Shown here in pieces: positions 57,710-64,000 of a DNA stretch of 64,000 nucleotides. Source of the stretch: CAVXZE01 sp964615365 (GTDB lineage Bacteria > Myxococcota_A > UBA9160 > UBA6930); assembly GCA_964615365.1 (NCBI GenBank), contig CAZTOU010000005.1, positions 62,001 through 126,000 on the forward strand. Reading direction: 5' to 3'. Position 1 is the first letter of the stretch. Each line of letters opens with the position of its first letter. The notes under the pieces are model-generated. The model was not told the DNA's origin, ran no database searches, and saw only the letters and a list, made by a program, of their open reading frames with translations. Both the position numbers and the translations under genes were made by a program.

Positions 57710-58932
57710 CTGCCTTCTCCCATCTGCCGAGCCGAGAGACCGCTCCGGGCGCCGGCGAGGGCTCGCAGGTGGATCCCCTGGCCGAGGCCTCGCTGGAGGT
57801 CATCCGCTCTCGCGGCACCTACCGGCGCATGCGCGTCCTGGAGGGCGCCCAGGGGCCCCGGGCCGTGGTGGATGGCCGGCCGGTGCTGCACTTCGCCGGC
57901 AGCAACTACCTGGATCTCGCTCATCACCCGGAGGTGATCGAGGCGTCGGCGCGTGCGGCGCGGGACTACGGCTGCGCAGCCGGCGGCTCCCGGCTGATCT
58001 CCGGAAACCTGTCCATCCACGAGCAGCTCGAGGAGGAGCTCGCCGAGCTGCTGGGGACCGAGGCGGCGCTGGTCTTCAGCACAGGGTACATGGCGAACGC
58101 CGGCGTGATCCCCGCGCTCACCTCGAGCGGTGACGTGGTGATCTCGGACGAGCTGAACCACGCGTCGATCATCGACGGCTGCCGGCTCGCCCGCGCCGAG
58201 ACCCGCGTCTTCCCCCACGGCGACCTGGATGCGCTGGAGGCGACGCTTCGCCGGGTGGCATCGACCCGAAGGCGGGTTCTGCTGGCGGTGGACGGCATCT
58301 ACAGTATGGACGGCGACGTGGCGCCGCTCCCGGAGATGGTGGCGCTGGCCCGGCGCTTCGGCGCCATGCTGCTTCTGGACGACGCCCACGCGACCGGCAC
58401 CCTGGGCGCAAGAGGTGGCGGAACCGCGGAGCTCCTAGGCGTCGATCAGGGCGCCGACATCATCGTCGGCACGCTGGGCAAGGCGCTGGGATCCTTCGGT
58501 GCCTTCGTCGCCGGTAGCACCAAGCTCCGCGACCTGCTGGTGAACGTGGCCCGGAGCTTCATCTTCTCCTGCGCGCTGGCCCCGCCCCAGCTTGGGGCGG
58601 CGCGAGCCGCGCTCCGCCTGCTGGACCGGGAAGCCTGGCGGCGCGAGCAGCTCCGCGTCAATGCCGAGCGGCTGCGACGGCGTCTCGCCGAGCGCGGCGT
58701 CTCGACGCACCCCAGCACCACCCACATCATCCCCGTGATCCTGGGCGGAAACCGCCGAACCATGGCGACCTGCGAGCGCCTGCTGGAACGCGGCTTCTTT
58801 GCCCAGGGGATTCGCCACCCGTCGGTCCCGGAGGGAAGCGCCCGGCTTCGGCTCACGCCGATGGCCACCCACCGCGAGGAGGAGATCGACGCCCTGGCCG
58901 ACGCCGTCGCCGAGGAGGTCGCGAGATCCTGA
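57706..58932 (+). CDS. bioF: 8-amino-7-oxononanoate synthase
   Basis: 408 aa from a TTG overlapping the bioB stop. LHFAGSNYLDLAHHPEV, GSRLISGNLSIHEQLEEELA, SDELNHASIIDGCRLA, LLLDDAHATGTLG and the PLP lysine in IVGTLGKALGSFGAFVAG are conserved. It condenses pimeloyl-ACP/CoA with alanine. The closely related KBL (2-amino-3-ketobutyrate ligase) is excluded by its place between bioB and bioD. Confidence 0.94.
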   Translation: MTAFSHLPSRETAPGAGEGSQVDPLAEASLEVIRSRGTYRRMRVLEGAQGPRAVVDGRPVLHFAGSNYLDLAHHPEVIEASARAARDYGCAAGGSRLISGNLSIHEQLEEELAELLGTEAALVFSTGYMANAGVIPALTSSGDVVISDELNHASIIDGCRLARAETRVFPHGDLDALEATLRRVASTRRRVLLAVDGIYSMDGDVAPLPEMVALARRFGAMLLLDDAHATGTLGARGGGTAELLGVDQGADIIVGTLGKALGSFGAFVAGSTKLRDLLVNVARSFIFSCALAPPQLGAARAALRLLDREAWRREQLRVNAERLRRRLAERGVSTHPSTTHIIPVILGGNRRTMATCERLLERGFFAQGIRHPSVPEGSARLRLTPMATHREEEIDALADAVAEEVARS

Positions 58933-59612
58933 TGAGCCAGAACGGATTCTTCGTCAGCGGCACGGACACCGGCGTCGGGAAGACGGTGGTCGGCTGCGCG
59001 CTGGTTCGGGCGATCCGAGGGCGCGGATTCGACGTGGGCGTGATGAAGCCAATCGAGACGGGTGTCGGCGCCGCGGGTCCCCTCGATGCTCAGGCGCTGC
59101 GAAACGCCGCCGTGGCGACGGAGCCCCTGGAGGAGATCTGTCCCCAGACCTTCGCGCTTCCGGCGGCACCGACCGTCGCCGCCGCCAGCGAGGGGCGCGC
59201 CGTGGAGATGGAGACGATTCGCGACGCCTTCGCCCACTTGCGGGCGCGACACGAGTGGCTGGTCGTCGAGGGCGCCGGAGGTCTGCTGGTCCCAGCGACC
59301 GCGGAGCTCAGCATGGCGGACCTCTCCAGGGAGCTCGATCTTCCGCTCCTGATCGTGGCGCGCGCCGCCCTCGGGACCATCAACCACACCCTCCTCACAC
59401 TGGAGGCCGCCGTGGCGAGAGGCCTCCCGGTGGCCGGCGTGGTGGTCTCCCACTCCGGTGGGCAGCTCTCGGAGGCGGACGCGGAGAATCTCGCGGCGCT
59501 CCGCGATGCGCTCGGCGACGCACTGGTGGGGGAGATCCCGCCGCTTGGAGATGGCGCGCCTCCCGCAGAGGACGCAATCGACCTGGACGCGCTGCTCGAG
59601 CGGCTGAGCTGA
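58932..59612 (+). CDS. bioD: Dethiobiotin synthetase
   Basis: 226 aa. FFVSGTDTGVGKTVVGCAL holds the P-loop; VMKPIETGV and VVEGAGGLLVPATAELSMAD are the substrate and metal loops. It closes the ureido ring with CO2 and ATP. The ATG shares a base with the bioF TGA. bioA is not present in the operon and must be elsewhere or replaced. Confidence 0.95.
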   Translation: MSQNGFFVSGTDTGVGKTVVGCALVRAIRGRGFDVGVMKPIETGVGAAGPLDAQALRNAAVATEPLEEICPQTFALPAAPTVAAASEGRAVEMETIRDAFAHLRARHEWLVVEGAGGLLVPATAELSMADLSRELDLPLLIVARAALGTINHTLLTLEAAVARGLPVAGVVVSHSGGQLSEADAENLAALRDALGDALVGEIPPLGDGAPPAEDAIDLDALLERLS

Positions 59613-59628
59613 AGGGAGGCGCGCGGTC

Positions 59629-60798
59629 CTACCCGGGAGCGCGGTACACCCGCTCGCCTCGAACCCAGGTCTCTTCCACGGTCCCCTCTGCGCTCAGCAC
59701 CACCAGATCGGCCCGCGCCCCGGGACGCAGCGTCCCCCGCTCGCGCTCCAGGCCGAGCAGTCGGGCGGGTCGCAGAGTGCACGCGGCGACCGCCTCGAGG
59801 TGCGTCATCGCGCCGAAGGCCTCGGCGTTGCGAAGCGCCAGATCCATCGTGAGCGTGCTCCCGGCCAGGGTGCCGTCGGCGAGGCGGAGGGCGCCGCCCT
59901 CCTCCCGGAGAGGCCCCGAGCCGAACCCGTCGGGGGCGCCCGCGCCGGGCGGCTCGACGCGATCGGTGATCAGCAGCAGGCCTTCCCCCTTGGCCCGGGC
60001 CGCCAGGCGGACGATGGCGGGGTGGACGTGGACCCCGTCGCAGATCAGATCACAGCTCAGGCGGTCGTCGGTGAGGGCGACGCCCACCGCGCCGGGGCGG
60101 CGATGATGGATGCCCGTCATCGCGTTGAAGAGGTGCGTCACATGACGCAGACCTCGCTCTACCCCCTCGATGACGCACGCGTCATCAGCCAGCGAGTGGC
60201 CCAGCGCCGCGATCATCCCCCGCTGCGCCAGGGCGTCGAGCAGATCCCGGGCGCCGGAGATCTCCGGGGCGAGGGTCACGATCCGGATCAGGCCTTCGCC
60301 GGCCGCGAGGACCGCCTCGTCACGGGCGGGATCGAACCCGCGGATCCCGCCGCGCGGCTGGGCTCCCGCGGAGTCGGGATGGATCCAGGGGCCCTCCAGG
60401 TGGACGCCCATCGGCGTCGCACCGGGCCAGCCGCCCGCGTCGACGGCCGACGCGCAGACCGCGACGCGCTCGAGAAGCTCGACTCGGGAGCCGGCCACCG
60501 TCGTGGCCAGGAAGCCGGTGGTCCCATGACGCACCAATGACGCAGATGCATCATGAAGCGCGTCACGGAGTCCGTCCGCCGCTTCGAAGACCAGGCTTCC
60601 GTGGAAGTGCAGATCCAGGAAGCCCGGGGCGAGCTGCCGACCCCCGAGATCCACGCGCCGCGCGCTCTCGGGGCAGGGCTCCCCGGGCGGGTGCCGGGCC
60701 AGGATTCGGCCCGACCCGACGAGCAGGGACCCCTCCTCCGCCCGGTCCGCCTCCGGATCCAGAAGCAGGCCGTTCTCCAGATAGCTCCGCTCCCCCAC
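59629..60798 (-). CDS. nagA: N-acetylglucosamine-6-phosphate deacetylase
   Basis: 389 aa from a GTG at 60798. APGFLDLHFHGSLVFEAADG, TTGFLATTVAGS, metal ligand in GVHLEGPWIHPDSAGAQ, ALGHSLADDACV, THLFNAMTGIHHRRPG and ICDGVHVHPAIVRLA are the NagA motifs; LITDRVEPPGAG carries the catalytic aspartate. The first metal-site motif reads HFHGS rather than HxHG(x)D. It deacetylates GlcNAc-6-phosphate in amino sugar recycling. It converges on bioD; no nagB or regulator is adjacent. Confidence 0.93.
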   Translation of the reverse strand: MGERSYLENGLLLDPEADRAEEGSLLVGSGRILARHPPGEPCPESARRVDLGGRQLAPGFLDLHFHGSLVFEAADGLRDALHDASASLVRHGTTGFLATTVAGSRVELLERVAVCASAVDAGGWPGATPMGVHLEGPWIHPDSAGAQPRGGIRGFDPARDEAVLAAGEGLIRIVTLAPEISGARDLLDALAQRGMIAALGHSLADDACVIEGVERGLRHVTHLFNAMTGIHHRRPGAVGVALTDDRLSCDLICDGVHVHPAIVRLAARAKGEGLLLITDRVEPPGAGAPDGFGSGPLREEGGALRLADGTLAGSTLTMDLALRNAEAFGAMTHLEAVAACTLRPARLLGLERERGTLRPGARADLVVLSAEGTVEETWVRGERVYRAPG

Positions 60799-60883
60799 GG
60801 ATCCGATGCTAGCCCGCCTTTCTCACCAGCTCACCCGAGGGGAGGACCTCAAGCACACTCCCCGAGGCACCGATTTACCGGGA

Positions 60884-61450
60884 ATGGCCCAGTTCGGCGC
60901 GGATGTCGTCGAGGATCTCCAGCTCCTCGACGTCAAGCTCAAGATGCTCAAGAACGAGTACGAGCAGTACTTCATGGGTTCCCGCAAGCGGGAGCCCTCG
61001 CTGCTGCGCGGCGAGGTCCAGAAGATGGTCTCGTACTACGCCAACGTGCCCATCCGGAACACGGGCTACCGCTTCAAATTCAACAACTTGCGGGCGCGCT
61101 TCTTCGCCTTCCGGCGCCACTGGGACCGGATCCTTCGGGAGATCGAAGAGGGCCGCTACGAGCGCCACCTCTTCCAGGCCAAGCTGCGGGAGCGGTCGGA
61201 GCCGGTCAAGCCCCAGGGACCCGGTACCGGCGGAGAGCAGCCGAATCTCGACGACGTGTTCGAGAGCTACGTCTCGGCCCGGCAGGCCTGCGGGCAGGGT
61301 ACCGCGAGCATCACCCGGCAGAAGCTCGGCGCCCTGATCGAGAAGCAGTCGACCCAGCTCCGCGCCAAGACCGGCTGTCAGGACGTCAAGTTCCGGGTCG
61401 TGGTGGAGAACGGCAAGGCCAAGCTCAAGGTCACGCCGGTTCGGAGCTAG
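60884..61450 (+). CDS. Conserved protein of unknown function
   Basis: 188 aa from the ATG at 60884 (an upstream in-frame ATG at 60806 is possible). The N-terminal half is charged and helical (LLDVKLKMLKNEYEQYFMG, SLLRGEVQKMVSYYANVPI) with many aromatic residues (FKFNNLRARFFAFRRHWDRI). The C-terminal part (ARQACGQGTASITRQKLGAL) ends with a short beta segment (VKFRVVVENGKAKLKVTPV). No signal peptide or enzyme motif. I recall similar proteins in myxobacteria but know no function. A perfect 22-bp inverted repeat follows the stop. Confidence 0.6.
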   Translation: MAQFGADVVEDLQLLDVKLKMLKNEYEQYFMGSRKREPSLLRGEVQKMVSYYANVPIRNTGYRFKFNNLRARFFAFRRHWDRILREIEEGRYERHLFQAKLRERSEPVKPQGPGTGGEQPNLDDVFESYVSARQACGQGTASITRQKLGALIEKQSTQLRAKTGCQDVKFRVVVENGKAKLKVTPVRS

Positions 61451-61453
61451 CAC

Positions 61454-61521
61454 CGGGGACGTTCCTTGCGTTCTTTCGTTCCTGGCATGCCTGTAACGCA
61501 AGAACGCAAGGAACGTCCCCG
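61454..61521. terminator. Perfect 22-bp inverted repeat between convergent genes
   Basis: Arms at 61454-61475 and 61500-61521 are exact reverse complements and begin CGGGGACGTTCC. The 24-bp centre contains a GGCATGCC palindrome and a further CGTT/AACG pairing. It would act as a bidirectional terminator for the unknown gene and atpC, and also has the look of a mobile REP-type element. Confidence 0.7.
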
Positions 61522-61528
61522 CTCACGC

Positions 61529-61945
61529 TCAGGCCTTGAACTTCTCCGAGACGGCGACCCGGGTGATGGCCCGGGAGAAGGACTCCTGGTACTCGTCGTA
61601 GACGTCCTGGCCTGCCTCGGTCTGGCGCATCTCCTCGAGCTGCCGCTGCGCCCGCTCTCGAGCGGTGGCGGCCCGCTCCGCGTCGATGTCGTGGGCGAAC
61701 TCGCAGGTCCCCACCATCACCGTCACCGCATCGGTGGTCACGTCGGCAAAGCCGGTGGAGAGCGCGGCGTGGAGGGCGGTGTCGCCCTGGGTGATCTCCA
61801 TCTCACCGATCTTGAGACCGGTGAGGAAGGGCTCGTGCCCATCCAGCACGCCGAAGTAGCCCTCAGTACCGGGCAGCACCACGCGCTCGACCGAGTCGCG
61901 GAAAGCCTGCCCCTCCGGGGTCACTACGATCAGCTCGAAGGCCAT
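61529..61945 (-). CDS. atpC: ATP synthase epsilon subunit
   Basis: 138 aa. FELIVVTPEGQAFRDSVERV, VVLPGTEGYFGVLDGHEPFL and GFADVTTDAVTVMV are epsilon beta-sandwich motifs; the last ~45 residues form the two-helix regulatory end (AERAATARERAQRQLEEM). It couples and inhibits F1. It lies 2 bp after atpD; last gene of the atp operon here. Confidence 0.95.
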   Translation of the reverse strand: MAFELIVVTPEGQAFRDSVERVVLPGTEGYFGVLDGHEPFLTGLKIGEMEITQGDTALHAALSTGFADVTTDAVTVMVGTCEFAHDIDAERAATARERAQRQLEEMRQTEAGQDVYDEYQESFSRAITRVAVSEKFKA

Positions 61946-61947
61946 GG

Positions 61948-63372
<1,425 letters not shown>

Positions 63373-63394
63373 GGTGTTGTCTCCGATGGAATGA

Positions 63395-64000
63395 TCATTC
63401 GAGCGCCTGGGCGCCGGTCACGATCTCGACCAGCTCCTTGGTGATGGCGGCCTGGCGCGCGCGGTTGAACTGGAGAGTAAGGCTGCTGATGAGTTCCTCG
63501 GTGTTTCGGGTGGCCGACTCCATCGCCGTCATTCGGGCGGCGTGTTCGCCGGCCTGGCTCTCCAGCAGCACGCGGTAGATGTTGAACTCCAGCGCGTTGG
63601 GGATGAGCACCGAGTAAACGGTCTCGGCGTCCGGCTCGATATCGAAGGGAATCGCGGCTTCCTCCGCATCCTCCTCCATCTGCTCGGGCACGAGGGGGAG
63701 AGCGACGATGTCCCGCGGCATCTGGTTGAGCGCCGAGACGAACTCGTTGTAGACCAGGAGCACCTCGTCGACCTCGCCGGAGGTGAAGCGCTTGGAGACG
63801 TGCTCGGCGATCTCAGCGGCGTGGCGGTACTCCACCGTCCCGAGGTCGGACCAGGTGTCGGTGATCTGACTGGCGCGCCGCCTGCGGAAGTAGTCCACCG
63901 CCTTGCGTCCCACCAGTCCGAGGGACACGGACTCGAAGCGGGGCTCTCGCTCTTTGAGGAGCGCCTCGGCCCGCTTGATGGCGTTCGCGTTGAAGGCTCC
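63395..64000 (-). CDS. atpG: ATP synthase gamma subunit, partial (5' end beyond the window)
   Basis: The last ~200 codons are present; the start lies beyond position 64000. GAFNANAIKRAEALLKE, VSLGLVGRKAVDYFRRR and the C-terminal MTAMESATRNTEELISSLTL followed by NRARQAAITKELVEIV are gamma signatures. The central stalk shaft of F1. Confidence 0.95.
   Translation of the reverse strand, partial: GAFNANAIKRAEALLKEREPRFESVSLGLVGRKAVDYFRRRRASQITDTWSDLGTVEYRHAAEIAEHVSKRFTSGEVDEVLLVYNEFVSALNQMPRDIVALPLVPEQMEEDAEEAAIPFDIEPDAETVYSVLIPNALEFNIYRVLLESQAGEHAARMTAMESATRNTEELISSLTLQFNRARQAAITKELVEIVTGAQALE

Overview
This window is GC-rich, densely coded bacterial chromosome from a Gram-negative organism. It has lipoprotein signal peptidase, LptM, a penicillin-binding protein, RND efflux, an MCE/Pqi transport operon, Tat and F-type ATP synthase. 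The mix of NtrC-type regulators, sigma-54 promoters, HD-GYP and PilZ proteins, a Ser/Thr kinase with a PP2C phosphatase, GTG/TTG starts and ATGA/GTGA gene overlaps suggests a deltaproteobacterial (Myxococcota-like) lineage. That placement is inferred from gene content; nothing here fixes genus or species. I see no phage, insertion sequence, rRNA or CRISPR array. One tRNA gene is present.

Layout. 0-7.4 kb is a signalling island: a partial ThyX-like gene, a degenerate AAA/histidine-kinase fusion, an NtrC-type response regulator, two DUF4124-type envelope proteins (one with a retropepsin-like protease), an HD-GYP response regulator and a PilZ protein. Two near-consensus sigma-54 promoters lie here. 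7.4-13.2 kb holds tatA/B-tatC, an acyl-CoA carboxylase beta subunit, an IclR regulator, a small transaldolase/FSA, lspA and a TPR lipoprotein. 13.2-22 kb holds a class A PBP divergent from argH-lptM-dapF-dapA-dapB, then a diadenylate cyclase fused to a YbbR domain and a PP2C phosphatase. The phosphatase faces a Ser/Thr kinase with four zinc ribbons.

23.5-27.2 kb is a nitrogen-control locus. glnB-glnA and a stand-alone Fis/NtrC-like DNA-binding protein are transcribed divergently from two sigma-54 promoters, with two tandem dyads between them. A nucleotidyltransferase and tRNA-Ala(CGC) follow. 27.3-33.4 kb carries uspA, a PfkB-SIS fusion, a DHDPS-family aldolase, a REC-XRE regulator, an envelope protein and enolase. 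33.4-39.6 kb carries a BtuCDF-type importer, a ComEA-like protein, a polyprenyl synthase, RadA and a PilZ protein. 39.7-48.2 kb groups central carbon enzymes: gpmI, pgi, pckA, a beta-phosphoglucomutase-like HAD protein, pfk and class II fba. 48.2-56.5 kb is an RND pump, an ion channel and the pqi operon. 56.6-61.5 kb is bioBFD (with a BirA-type operator), nagA and a conserved unknown. The window ends inside the atp operon (atpG-atpD-atpC).

Two features cut across genes. A roughly 46-bp hairpin repeat occurs in six places, one of them in frame inside tatA; its two variants differ by a compensatory base pair. Four reading frames between 44.6 and 56 kb (GH65 phosphorylase, an envelope lipoprotein, the first PqiA domain, PqiB) look internally shortened but keep their frame.
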